NCBI RefSeq assembly: GCF_040115645.1
Contig: NC_089541.1
Span: forward strand, 3,844,001 to 3,908,000
Length of the DNA stretch: 64,000 nt
DNA from: Euwallacea fornicatus
Lineage: Eukaryota > Arthropoda > Insecta > Coleoptera > Curculionidae
Direction: 5' to 3'
The position numbers and the translations under genes were made by a program. The first letter of the stretch is position 1. Each line of letters starts with the position of its first letter. This document shows positions 56,601-63,540 of the stretch, one piece after another. Under the pieces are notes generated by a model. That model was not told the origin of the DNA. It worked only from the letters and a program-made list of their open reading frames with translations, and did not search any database.

Positions 56601-59600
56601 AAACAAAATACGCTATCGTATATCTTTTGAAAATGCAAGCACTCTCGTAGTTCTTCTATCATATAAAGGGAAAAGGGCCGTCTGAAACATGTTTATTCAA
56701 AGCGAAACTTTCGCAAAAGAAACGAACGAAAGAATTTGTATAATCCTGGGGGCGTGTAGTTAACGACGATGTAAACTTTTTTTTATAGACTCATTTTTTA
56801 GTTTAAAGAACCGTTTTCAATGTGAGAAATTAATGTTTATATGCATGTTCGCTGATTAACTCTCATTAGTATTGATTGACTTTGATCTTTCAATTTATAC
56901 AATCACAACAATAATCAAGTCCATTGATGACTCGCTAATCTCCTTTGAACCCAATTTTCACAGCAAATTTGAAACTTGACTGGCAAATACAATCCGGATG
57001 GCTTCATGAATAAGCCATCCCATACCCACGAATTCCCCATTAATATGCATGCATGTCGGTTACGATAAGCTAATTTGTACGAAAATTAGTATTTCTTTGG
57101 AAAAGTGTTGTTATCGGGCTTGTGAGTAAATTAACGCTTTATTGCTACGAGGTAATATTATGGTGCATTATTTAAGAGGATTTGGAGGCCAATAATGCCA
57201 CTTCAGCCGCACTAAAATTCGGCATGTTCATATTTTAAATCGCAGATGTTCGGTAAATTGAAATAAGGGTGGATTAAACCAGAGTACTATATGTAAACAA
57301 TAATAATTAACACGACAGAAATTTAGTGCTTGAGTTTAGGGAGTACATAATTGCTGGAAGTTTGTGCCTATAAATTGCAGCTGTAAGAGACATCCTATAA
57401 CAGCTGACAGGAAATACTCTCATTCTCTGTTTAGAACTTTGTAACAATTTCAGCACTCTAAAATCATTCTATTACGATATAAATCCTCAACTTCCAATTT
57501 TCCACCTTGTTCGAGTACGTAATATCCAGACAACGTCATTATTAATCTCGGCATTAAAAGTTTTTCCTGGATTTTTAATATGGAAATCTGCTTAGCAGAC
57601 GAGGATCGGGCTGGGATTTAATTTTCCAGACCATTAGCCAAATTATCCAAAATATTGGGCAATTTTCCTTTAGGCGTTGAAATATTAAATCTTCCAGGTT
57701 ATAGGCCACAAAACCAAAAAGTCTACTCGAGTAATTCTTGAACAAATTGCTTATTTTTTGGCAAAATGATCTTGCCAAGATCAATTTTTCTACTTAAGCG
57801 TCGATAATAATATACCTAATTGTAGGAATAAATCACGCTCGAGCTGGAGGTCTAAGGGCTATGTCATCACAGAAGGGCGCCAGCTGCAAGCATTCAAATA
57901 AAACTGTTATCTCGCCTGTTGATAGGAAAAGTTTAAAGAGGTTCACTTCGAAATTGGAAATTCCAACGTTTGCTCCCTTATTTGAATCAATATCTCAGTC
58001 CAATCTTTTTTGCAGTAATTTTAATATTCTTCATCATCATTTCCTTCTTAAATCTCAAATTTCCTCTTAAATGGATGCAAATATCTATTAGAAACGTGGC
58101 GATTAATCGATCCTAATTGGCCTGGAATTCCGTACTATTAATTATCAGAAGCGGGTGCATCTATTTAAAGTTTCAATTTGTAGGTCAACCGCAAAGAGGG
58201 AGATTTGATTGAGTGTGAAATATAGAAGGCAAATTATTAAAGATGTTTCACATGATATTTTAAATGAACTAGAAATTTTGAGAAAAGAGCGTCAAAACGG
58301 TTGAATGGAAGCAAAGATGAAAAGATCTGAAGAGCGGGAGGAGACGCGGGAATCAATCTCAACTTAACTGAATCTTCTGAGAATTCTATGGTTGCTCAAA
58401 AAATGAAACTCCTTAGGAAATGTCAGAAACTCTTAAAAAAATACCAACAAAATGATTTGAAATACAAAAAGTTTGAGTAAATTTTGCAAATTATAATTAA
58501 GTGTGTTTCTGCTTTTTTCCAGTTTTCGTTCAGATTCTTATAATTTATGGAAGCGAATGACATATAATGACAAAATATTTTTCAATCAGGTAAATTTGAA
58601 TTCCTAAGAAATCTGAAAATGTTCGTTATTAAATAAATTCAGGCTGCTGAAGGTTTCTCCAAAGGTCAATTTTCCTAGTGAAGGATGTTCCGGTAGCTCA
58701 GAAATCCAGTAAGTTCTTTCAGAACATTAATATTTATTTACAAAAGTTTCTATGGTGGTCAGAATTTATCACTTCAAAAGAGTTTCTGTTAGTTCGGAAC
58801 ACTGTTATAAATAAGTTTGGGTTCTTCAAAAGTTCAGAAAAGTGCTTCATCATATGAGTTCCGAGTTCTGATTAGTTAAGGTACATCCATTGGTCAGTTT
58901 CCGCCTCAAAAACTTCTCCGGTAATTCAGAAATGCAACAAACTCCTTAATAAAATTAATCCAACTTTCTAAAATATTTACAAGTTTTCTCTTTTAAATTC
59001 AACCTATTTTTTCCAAAGAATTTTTCAACTAGCTTAGGTTGGTTCCCTAAAAAGTTTAGAAAGATGCAGATGAGTTTATATTACTTTATTTCCCAAAATA
59101 CTAGTCTTCCTCTTAAGGAAAAACTTTGAAGCACCTTTGAACGTAAGAGAACCTTAAAAAACTAATATGTAAATGCCTCTGTGAACATACTCGGTCCGTG
59201 ATCTTGAAGGGGTCAGAAATATGTCTTTTAAATACAGGTTTCACTTCTTATGACCATTTGCGTTAATTTTCGCTAAGCTACACTTAAATCTGACGGAGTT
59301 TTAATTGACAGTTTTGGATGTAATTGGATGTACATGTCAACTGAAGCCACACCTAGACTTAAGTTTGGCTTGTGAATTTACGATGAAGACAAGGATTAAA
59401 AATCTGTTCGAAACCCAAAAAATTTAGCGACTCCATAAAATTTTCTTCTAAAATTAGTTATTATTTCTGAAATGAATAGAAAAAATTCATTTGTAATAAA
59501 ATCCCTAAGTAAGGTAAGGTTTGCAAACACATAAATTTTTAGCGCCAGTGCCAGTAATATCATCAACACCGATGCTTCAAAATTTACGAGTCTACACACC

Positions 59601-62449
59601 CAAAATCACTGGCATTAGTCAACAGGCGAAAATGATTCATGCACATATAAACCGCTTTGGTATCCTAAAGCAATAATTCGTGCCAATTTACTAACGGGTG
59701 TATCAAAAAATTCATAACCAAACGAGCTTTGGACAAATTTTGTTTACTGCATGCATGTCGCAGCTAAGTTCGGCTTTAAATTCGACATTCACGTTGAAAT
59801 ATTTTACTTGCAATTAGTGAATTAACTTTTGACATAAAAACCATTTTTGAAATTGTCTCCACAGCAATATGTACCAAGAAGTCTTTGGTAGGCCCTTTAT
59901 ATTAAAATAAGTGGACCTTTTTGGCACCAAAAGTTACATCGAATTTGGCACCAATGAACGGCGTAAGTTGTTAAATCACCACTTAAGCTTGGTTTATCTA
60001 AACTTGGTACTCGTAAATTTTGATGTCAATTAGAAATGCATTACAGTCACAATAAAAGCAATCTGACATAAATAAATTTCGTATGTTTATTTACCAATTA
60101 AGGTTCGTAAAGAGCCTTAGCTGGCCTGGCAATAGGGAGAAATTCTATGTAGAGTTACAGAGAAAAGATATAGAAATTAAAAGCAACTAAAAATTTCCAA
60201 TTAGAGCATAATTTTAGTTGTTCTGCTTTCGAAAAACTACCAAATCATTAGTTCCCTGGGTTTAGAGGAAATGGCACAGTCCGATAAATTTGCAAAAAAG
60301 GGGAAGGCGCAAGGAGAAACGCCGACTTTTTATTAGTGTTTATCATACAAATTTTATTTACAAACTACTTATAATAAACCAAAGTATAAGACTTTTGGTG
60401 AATTAAACAAGGAACTAGTTATGTCGTCCGTTCCTGGCATATTTCATTCCAATCCATAAAAAGTTGATACTGTTGCAAAAATGAAGAACTATAGAAAAAT
60501 TGATTTGAAGGTTCAAAAAATAGTATATACAATGAAAGGAATAATTTTTCTGCACCACTTTTTTCGTTATTCCGAACATTATGAGATGAGAAATTGAAGG
60601 AACCGATGTGGAGGTCAATGAAAATCGTGAGAAAACCTGCAAATATGTTCATATTACTCCAAAATTTCCACATTACTCGTGTAACAGCTTATGGAACTCT
60701 TTCACTCCATAAATCAACCTGATTCAAATTGTGTTTTTCCTTGTTAAGATAAACCAATACATTTCAATGGAATCAATTTCCTCCACAAAACCCAATTCGA
60801 AGCCTCTCCCAACCCAAATCAGGCAACTCAAATTTCCTCCAATATCCCAATCCCAATTCAATTTTCAAATTACATTCACCCTCGAATATTTATACGCATG
60901 ATAATTCATTGTAAACGAGCCTAAATGTATTATGGGAATATTTTGTTCCGGACCTGCATATAATGTCGATATTATGCCTCTAGTCGTTATTGAAACAATG
61001 GGATTGTATTTGGGAGAAAATCTTTCCAATCTCACAATTAATGAGCTTTCAGATTCACTTAAGACTCGTCAAGATTGAGGATTTGCTGTGAATGCGGGTC
61101 TCGGTGGTGTTAGAACAAATAGAATTCATATTGGCAAAGTTTTCAGTTTTAGCCCTGACTTGAATATAGAAATTCGATGTGAAGAACGTATTTGTTTAAA
61201 TCAGGCGTGTCTGAAATTTCATACATGACTGAGGAATTTTTCGGGTTCACACTCACTACTCAGCAATTTTTAGTTTTTTTCATCGTCCGCTTCTTCTCTC
61301 TTGGTATTAAATTTTTTCTTCGTACGTAAGGAAATCATCTTATGCAAACCACGGGAAAATTTTAAAAGAAAACTACGGAATGGCTTCTCTTTCAGCATAG
61401 CTAAAAGGATTTTTCCGGCACGACACAATAACACTGCGGGGAAAACTTTAAACTTGCCGGAATAAAGCCACTTTCTATAGATTTCCTAAGAGAAGTTGAA
61501 AATTCCGTAATCGATTTACGACAAAAGTCAGGTTGCGTAGTTCTGCTTCGAAACTAAATGTAAAATTGGTTCTGGGGAAATATTGAAAAATTCTCTCTGA
61601 TTTGTAACTTTAAAGGAAGCGGTAATTCTTGTAATCTCGACCATTTCAGGCATTGCAAGAATAAATTAGGACCCATATTTGAGATTGGAATGTAAATCAT
61701 GTGGAAGAATTACAATTCTCATTCCCTCCTTAAAGAATAATTTGCATTTAAGACGGACCACAGTCGCACATATTCAGCGACCTATAGAATTTAAAGACTC
61801 GATGAAGAAGTTCATTGTTCTAGTTAATATTTGAACTTATCTCCGGAAGAGACTTAAACACCCTTAAAACTTCCTGGCAAAGTTTTTATGTTGCAGAAGT
61901 AAACTTTCTTACCCGAATCGGCTAGATAAAATTCAGAGCAATTTTTCTCGACCTTTCTTCATTAAACTTAATTTCGTCTGGCATATCCCACTTGCTAACG
62001 AACACCCGAAAATCTGGGCAGAGACGTGAATCTAATTTCATCTAAAATTAAATCGTTTTGTGCAAATTAGCCAGTTGGCAAAAGCGCTGAGGCCGTAAAT
62101 TTATTTCGTTCGGACATTGGCTTGGCAATTCTGGAACATCCAAAGTTGGAGCTGTAAACTTCCTATGTGCATGAGCAATTTAAGTCACAGCATGTGCATG
62201 GGCACTTAGAGGACATCAAATTCTTGGTTATGTCCTGCGTCAATCTGTTTCATTGTTCTCGCGCCAGCGGTTTTTGTATTTATTTCTTGTTTGGAAACTG
62301 GTCGCTGCGTTGTTGAGTTTTATTGCGGATTCGTGTTATCCAGATATTAGACCAAATAGCTACATTACTGGTATAAGATTCTTACCTTTTCCTAGCAGGA
62401 ATACTCCTGATATCAGCAACATTAGCCTGGCACTAATCTCCGGTAACAT
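17408..62449 (-). CDS. beat: Beaten path (Beat)-family immunoglobulin protein, five exons, 3' end missing
   Basis: Composite gene: CDS exons 62449-62386, 43920-43715, 27992-27857, 27373-27228 and 17675-17408 on the minus strand. The joined exons give 820 nt, 273 codons plus one base, with no internal stop. Seen: a hydrophobic N-terminus (residues about 9-20), Ig domain 1 with Cys47, Trp60 and Cys114, and Ig domain 2 with Cys164, Trp177 and Cys234. The segments CEYDLEEADLYSIKWYW, EFYRYTPRESPP and CEVSADAPSFHT are Beat-family hallmarks. N-glycosylation sequons occur as NGT, NFT, NQT, NIS and NAS. Known of the family: secreted or membrane-anchored neuronal proteins that bind Sidestep-family proteins in axon guidance. 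Inferred: the reading ends at a GT donor in phase 1, so at least one more exon (C-terminal tail) lies at lower coordinates or outside the window. The subfamily (Beat-I to VII) cannot be assigned. Introns are about 18.5, 15.7, 0.48 and 9.6 kb. Confidence 0.93.
18033..19337. mobile_element. Outer palindromic MITE (123-bp arms) carrying a central insertion
   Basis: Arms 18033-18155 and 19215-19337 are inverted copies, both 123 bp (CAGGGTGGCCATTTAACAGC on the left, GTTGTTAAATGGACACCCTG on the right), flanked by TA. Shared internal pieces include ACTCCTACGAG, GGAATGTATAT and AAATTAGTCACAACC. The two arms alone would be a near-perfect palindrome of about 250 bp, split by the element at 18156-19214. 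Confidence 0.85.
18156..19214. mobile_element. Element with short inverted ends inserted at the palindrome centre (1.06 kb)
   Basis: Ends CAGGGTGTCCCCAAAAAG and TTTTTTGGGACACCCTG. The right end is followed by TA; the left is preceded by TG, probably a mutated TA. The interior is not obviously palindromic and has no recognisable transposase. Confidence 0.78.
19340..21155. other. beat intron 4 sequence, no gene seen
   Basis: A short stem TATATGTGT/ACACATATA lies near 20530-20560. A minus-strand open frame at 20605-20895 superficially resembles an Ig segment but does not splice in phase (see rejected items). Confidence 0.5.
21157..22033. mobile_element. Outer palindromic MITE (arms of about 125 bp) with central insertion
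   Basis: Ends CATAGAGGAC and GTCCTCTATG between TA dinucleotides. The arms 21157-21281 and 21905-22033 share inverted pieces such as GAAGGAAATATTTTT, TCAAATATTGTTTTTTG and TTGTGCATTTTTT. The family differs from the one at 18 kb. Confidence 0.8.
21282..21904. mobile_element. MITE-like element at the centre of the 21157-22033 palindrome (623 bp)
   Basis: The left end CAGGGTTACTCGTGAAGTAG and the right end mirror each other. The motif AGATAAATGTACTTTTTCAT is found at 21299-21318 and inverted at 21869-21888. A TA precedes the left end and follows the right end. The minus-strand open frame at 21408-21674 matches no family I know. Confidence 0.75.
22036..23499. other. beat intron 4 sequence, nothing recognised
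   Basis: AT-rich with homopolymer runs. No motifs were seen. Confidence 0.5.
23500..23960 (+). other. Possible retroelement leader and gag-like basic ORF, unrecognised
   Basis: ACTTAAATACCGG (TATA-like), ACGTGGTGACCCCTGG, and TAATAAACGCGG resemble LTR or leader features. An open frame at 23648-23953 encodes a very basic stretch (KPRNKGRRRSRRND, KSKCKEKHLRRKCKHR). No domain is recognised and no partner LTR or pol was found, so this is only a suggestion. Confidence 0.25.
24640..26640 (-). pseudogene. Non-LTR retrotransposon reverse-transcriptase relic, interrupted by a palindromic element
   Basis: Read on the minus strand, in order: ETRKIGIMLNYRPTN near 26525-26570 (the YRPI region of the reverse transcriptase) followed by LKKKLQELIEKH near 26470; then, after the inserted element at 25667-26456, AIAHLNDKRSTSPLMDINKV with SNNVWHSNL around 25505-25590; then HGDDTALIVSKTPEKAVKRL around 25220-25280, with HGDD where the catalytic (F/Y)ADD box belongs. 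Stops and frameshifts are frequent, so it is dead. The part below 25,100 is tentative. The fold order fits Jockey-like elements, but the clade is a guess. Confidence 0.72.
25667..26456. mobile_element. Palindromic foldback element, family A copy 2 (790 bp)
   Basis: Bounded on the left by TA and CAGAGCGTAAATGAAATAGG. The right end mirrors it (CATATTTTCCAATATAAAAC and ATAAAATATGTCCCCTTATT). The arms extend inward over most of the element (GGCGCT/AAGCGGC, AAGGTGAGAAGCTGAA against TTCTCACCTTGCAA). The copy at 3879-4657 is clearly related. No coding sequence is present. It lies inside the reverse-transcriptase relic. Confidence 0.82.
27228..27373 (-). CDS. beat: beat exon 4: first half of Ig domain 2
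   Basis: Two bases plus 48 codons, residues 136-184. The acceptor is a pyrimidine tract followed by CAG at 27376-27374, and the donor is ACT|GTGAGT. It encodes a short linker (IPDQNP), then KVEIGKSIEAECFLPG with the first cysteine of Ig 2, and GMNFTWIINNNQT with the core tryptophan and two N-glycosylation sequons. It ends in phase 0. Only 483 bp separate it from exon 3. Confidence 0.93.
27857..27992 (-). CDS. beat: beat exon 3: second half of Ig domain 1
   Basis: 45 codons plus one base, residues 91-135 and the first base of Gly136. The acceptor is TTTTGTTCCAG and the donor is ATGG|GTGAGT. It contains LRNLNPELTGNYKCEVSADA followed by PSFHT, the strongly conserved second-cysteine region of Beat Ig domain 1, then SAHMTVM. 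It starts in phase 0, matching the end of the preceding exon, and ends in phase 1, matching the next. The longer open frame over this interval is a different, non-coding frame. Confidence 0.95.
28214..28376. repeat. Local duplicate pair, copy 1
   Basis: GCGTGACATTGATATTTGCTT, the later CACTGCAAATTAGTAATT and GGAGATATTTTTCCTAATTA are matched in order by 28886-29055. It lies between beat exon 3 and the IR gene. Confidence 0.5.
28886..29055. repeat. Local duplicate pair, copy 2
   Basis: CGCATTACATTGATATCGGC, AAGTTGCAAAGTACCTAATT and GCGAGATATTTTCCCCAACT correspond in order to copy 1 at 28214-28376. A weak third relative (CAGCGTGACATTGTTG) is near 38047. Confidence 0.5.
30289..31403. mobile_element. 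Large palindromic foldback element (1.1 kb, arms of about 400 bp)
   Basis: TA-flanked; the left AGGTGTTTCAAATTAGTAGG mirrors the right GCTATTTTCCAACTCCCTG. Mirrored internal blocks include TTGAGCGAAAA, ATCTTAATTTTTCATTCTTG (near 30632, inverted near 31060) and GATGAACGTG (30593 and its inverse near 31107). The centre (about 30720-31000) is single-copy. No coding sequence is recognised. Confidence 0.8.
32093..33997 (+). CDS. Ir: Divergent ionotropic receptor (IR), chemosensory ion-channel subunit
   Basis: Two exons, 32093-32858 and 32904-33997, joined through a 45-bp GT-AG intron to give 619 residues. The start was chosen because a signal peptide follows directly (MKHSVASLILLLYS). An N-terminal region of about 200 residues is followed by the S1 ligand-binding lobe (KFAMFNCEPFIYV near 210-222, GVLGGPEVSLAREM), TM1 (about 325-346), pore loop with VVRAYSFGN (about 369-378), TM2 (388-411, ending STYYNAGLSSN, the counterpart of the iGluR SYTANLAAF region), S2 (KECIGNFYMGFALQINSPFK), TM3 (577-603) and a short tail. 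Order and length fit an insect IR. The classic glutamate-binding arginine is not evident, as in most divergent IRs. Known of the family: dendritic chemosensory cation channels working with co-receptors. It lies antisense inside beat intron 2, and a Tc1 relic begins 164 bp downstream. No frameshift is seen, so it is probably functional. Confidence 0.93.
32859..32903 (+). other. Ir: 45-bp intron of the IR gene
   Basis: Donor ATTG|GTAATT and acceptor CCTTGATAG|GTGTTT. Splicing restores one frame (Lys-Ile-Gly-Val-Ser). Without splicing the frame stops at TAG 32873-32875. A second GTAAGT at 32875 lies after that stop and cannot be the donor of a coding exon. Confidence 0.88.
33998..34003 (+). promoter_or_regulatory. 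Candidate poly(A) signal directly after the IR stop codon
   Basis: AATAAA begins one base after the TAG stop. A second AATAAA lies at 34104-34109, just before the Tc1-like element. Use of the first would give a very short 3' UTR. Confidence 0.5.
34162..35569 (+). mobile_element. Degraded Tc1-like DNA transposon (1.4 kb)
   Basis: The ends are TA|GGGTTACTTC on the left and GGAATGACCC|TA on the right, giving imperfect inverted repeats flanked by the TA target site used by this superfamily. The total of 1,408 bp is usual for Tc1 elements. The internal transposase relic is on the plus strand. It is inserted 164 bp downstream of the IR stop codon. Confidence 0.82.
34820..35335 (+). pseudogene. Tc1-like transposase relic
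   Basis: Broken reading frame with recognisable catalytic-domain pieces in order: PDESQF near 34838 (first Asp), HDNARLH near 35080 (second Asp), then WPAQSPDFNPIEHVWNEIKR near 35147-35206 (third acidic block), REMLVQEW and LIRSMPCRL at the end. Several stops interrupt it, so it is not functional. Earlier parts, including the DNA-binding domain, are too eroded to delimit. Confidence 0.85.
35572..40264. other. beat intron 2 sequence, nothing recognised
   Basis: Scattered GC-richer patches (37590, 38770-38950) show no transposase, reverse-transcriptase or host-gene motif. An open frame on the minus strand at 39031-39282 matches no family I know. Confidence 0.45.
40265..40437. repeat. GC-rich repeat-like segment with a 14-base C run
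   Basis: CAGGGCCGGCCTTAGCAAG followed by GGCGGCCTGGGCGAAA resembles a motif seen in many arthropod dispersed repeats (recalled, not searched). C runs from 40374 to 40387. Base composition differs sharply from the AT-rich surroundings. No ends were recognised. Confidence 0.45.
41195..41712 (+). mobile_element. LTR-like repeat inserted in the mariner relic (copy 1)
   Basis: It exactly interrupts the mariner transposase between its second and third catalytic blocks. It holds three 31-bp tandem units (41325-41417), GTACGCCCATGG near 41508-41520 and a TATTTAAG box near 41537-41544, in the same order as in the copy at 46.4-46.9 kb. It also contains a perfect 7-bp inverted repeat GCGTACC...GGTACGC at 41262-41280. 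The layout (tandem enhancer-like repeats, TATA-like box) suggests a solo LTR. The ends are estimated. Confidence 0.6.
41325..41417. repeat. Three 31-bp tandem units in the LTR-like repeat (copy 1)
   Basis: Units begin CTTTGGCGG, CTTTGTCCG and CTGCGTCGG, each exactly 31 bp long, and match those at 46498-46621. Confidence 0.8.
41871..43714. other. beat intron 2 sequence, nothing recognised
   Basis: AT-rich. No repeats or coding motifs were seen up to the donor of exon 2. Confidence 0.5.
43715..43920 (-). CDS. beat: beat exon 2: first half of Ig domain 1
   Basis: Residues 22-90. The acceptor is TTTGTTTCAG just before 43920 and the donor is GAT|GTAAGT after 43715. The exon starts with two bases completing a codon and ends in phase 0. 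It shows VPEAARTGDTVTLKC (first Ig cysteine), then YDLEEADLYSIKWYW (Ig core tryptophan) and EFYRYTPRESPPERSF, the run that most clearly marks the Beat family. Translation beyond the donor soon meets a stop. The following intron contains an ionotropic receptor gene on the other strand. Confidence 0.95.
43921..46440. other. beat intron 1 sequence, possible decayed repeats
   Basis: CTTAAAGTCGGCTTTAAAAAG (43998), CTTTAAAGTAGGCTTTAAAA (44388) and CTTAAAGTTGGCGTTTTTTT (44547) look like variants of one motif, but spacing is irregular and the array is not firm. Confidence 0.35.
46445..46912 (+). mobile_element. LTR-like repeat (copy 2), candidate solo LTR
   Basis: Shares with copy 1 the 31-bp tandem units, GTACGCCCATGG (46685-46696), and the TATA-like box (46719-46726). 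Between these, CCCATGG and CCATGGG form a hairpin arm pair. About 140 bp after the box is AATAAA within TTAATAAACG near 46862-46867, as expected for the R/U5 part of an LTR. No retroviral-type coding sequence adjoins it. The ends are approximate and the family was not recognised. Confidence 0.55.
46498..46621. repeat. Four 31-bp tandem units in the LTR-like repeat
   Basis: Units start at 46498, 46529, 46560 and 46591, each beginning CCTTGTCGG or a close variant and each exactly 31 bp. The same unit occurs three times in copy 1 at 41325, 41356 and 41387. Confidence 0.85.
46915..48480. other. beat intron 1 sequence, nothing recognised
   Basis: Contains an 11-base G run (47302-47312). No coding motif is seen. 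Confidence 0.45.
48481..48648. repeat. Local duplicate, copy 1
   Basis: Pairs with 48879-49041: GGAATTTGCAT, GACGAAGGCTGCTCCTGACA, GTTTATTACTAATTAA and TTTTTATTGCAGTGCAG occur in the same order as their counterparts there. It lies in beat intron 1. Confidence 0.6.
48879..49041. repeat. Local duplicate, copy 2
   Basis: Counterparts of copy 1 in the same order: GGAATTTGCATATC, GCCGAGGACTGCTTTTGACA, ATTTTATTAGCAATTAA, TTTTTTATTGTAAAAGG. It is about 400 bp downstream in direct orientation. Confidence 0.6.
49042..51283. other. beat intron 1 sequence, nothing firm
   Basis: AT-rich with a few loosely repeated phrases (AATCTGTAGA near 49520 and 49631). No gene is seen. Confidence 0.4.
51284..51722. 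mobile_element. Palindromic element with GC-rich core motifs (about 440 bp or longer)
   Basis: Mirrored blocks: ACAGATGGGC at 51307 and its inverse GCCCATCTGTTTTCA at 51689; CATATTAAATAAGGGAACGT at 51337-51356 and ACGTCCTCTTATTTAATGTA at 51648-51667; GGTATCGCGTTGCCGACGCC near 51412-51431 and GCGTCGGTGTCGCGACGCC near 51583-51601. Weaker symmetry continues outward to about 51200 and 51790. No clear CAGGG-type ends are visible. Confidence 0.75.
51723..54179. other. beat intron 1 sequence, nothing recognised
   Basis: No protein family or clear repeat was found. The open frames at 52786-53022 and 53527-53793 have no recognisable motif. Confidence 0.4.
54180..55570. repeat. Purine-rich low-complexity region with recurring AAGCGCC
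   Basis: The plus strand is very rich in A and G over about 1.4 kb. The heptamer AAGCGCC or a one-base variant recurs near 54514, 54546, 54846, 54940, 55106, 55231, 55284 and 55415, often followed by GA or AA and with CAAGTCAACAAG nearby (54553 and 54900). It may be a decayed minisatellite. The minus-strand open frames here are hydrophobic only because of this composition. Confidence 0.55.
55571..58379. other. beat intron 1 sequence, nothing recognised
   Basis: AT-rich. No family-like coding segment or clear repeat was seen. Confidence 0.45.
58380..59170. repeat. Decayed tandem-like repeats
   Basis: TTCCGGTAGCTCAGAAATCC (58689), TTCTGTTAGTTCGGAACA (58783) and TTCTCCGGTAATTCAGAAATG (58914) are variants of one motif, each followed by related T-rich sequence. 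Spacing is irregular (roughly 95-230 bp). No gene is seen. Confidence 0.4.
59171..62385. other. beat intron 1 sequence, possible decayed repeats near the start
   Basis: CTTAAGTTTGGCTTGTGAAT (59359), CTAAGTTCGGCTTTAAATTC (59764) and CTTAAGCTTGGTTTATC (59982) are similar, but no firm period was found. The remainder shows nothing. Confidence 0.4.
62386..62449 (-). CDS. beat: beat exon 1: start codon and signal peptide
   Basis: Encodes 21 residues plus one base: MLPEISARLMLLISGVFLLG then K, with a hydrophobic core LMLLISGVFLLG typical of a secretion signal. The exon ends in AAAAG followed by a strong GTAAGA donor (GT at 62385-62384). It leaves one base (G), which joins the AA at the start of the next exon to make Glu22. 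The exon was found by searching for a start plus signal peptide ending in exactly this phase, so the match of phase, donor and hydrophobicity is the evidence. It lies 18.5 kb upstream of the next exon, so transcript data could still replace it with another first exon. The 5' UTR and promoter are not recognised. Confidence 0.72.
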
Positions 62450-63540
62450 CTCGAAGACTATTACTTTCCGTCAATCTGTAAACAAAAAAAATCTTCAAGT
62501 TTCTCCGAGCTTCTTCAGAGGAAAGTTGTATTCCCACCGCACTTCTAGAGTCTAATTTACCGAAGCGAAAACTTGTCCACATGAGAGGGGGAATTTGTTT
62601 ACCGTTAATTCATCCCAGGGGATCCTGATCCCGTCTCGATTTAATCCTATTATCATCGGAATCACGATCCGAAATCTCCAGACGCTCAAAAGGGAAACTG
62701 AAACGTGAAAGTTTTTCGATGGCAAAGTGCGGGTTCGAGAACATTCGACAGGAACGGACACTGAGGAGGGCCTTAAGCGTATTCAAAAACTTGGCACGTA
62801 AGAAAACGAGTTTCGAATTCCGCGTTGTTTCAAACAAAGATAAAGCCGAATTGTCAGGTTTGATGATGCAAAATTAACCCTTGGAAGGAGTCTCGCAATT
62901 GCGGGTAAAGCGTTTTTAAGATTGATGTTAGAGTGGCCGTCCTGTAAGGAGAATTAACTAAATCTATTGGCTCGGAAGAGAATTGGAAAATGGGGACAAT
63001 ATGAGGGGAATGAAATAAATGCAAAGGAAATAGTTATTTGCCAAACTAGTAAGTGAAGTGCCACTTCTAGTCCGGCAAATAATTTTAGGTCCAACGCAAA
63101 GCGGAGGACACCAACATTTCAGGGAATAAAGGGCACTTTTCAAATATTTTCGAAATTTCCGCATTTGCTATTTACCGCAGAAATCAACACGGTGAAAACA
63201 CTTTCGCAATATATTACGTAGAATGTACTTCCTACGAACGCATGTGCGCTAACTGTATCGCCTGTTATCAGCACAGTTATTATTGTAAATGCGTTACAAA
63301 TTCACGTGCGGTAAATAAATTTATCGCTTGTCTGTCAATGTCATATGCTTATAAAAACTTTGACACTGACACATGCCACTTGTATTTGCGGCTGAAACAA
63401 CGTTTTGCCGCACATGAAAGGTGAAGTATTACTTTAAGCCTGCAAAGGCATGCGGTAGAGCCACGTTGTCATACGCTTGTAAAGGAGATGCTTAAAATTT
63501 CAGGGCGTCCAATGTTCCAACCATAAAACTCCATTATACA
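62450..63540. other. Upstream of beat exon 1, promoter not identified
   Basis: This should include the 5' UTR and promoter of beat if exon 1 is right. No TATA box or clear initiator was seen. Local composition is somewhat richer in CG dinucleotides (62600-62830) than the introns. Confidence 0.35.

Noticed and set aside
62253..62555. Plus-strand open frame beginning with a hydrophobic stretch
   Set aside because: It starts with TTG rather than ATG and is antisense to the beat signal-peptide exon.
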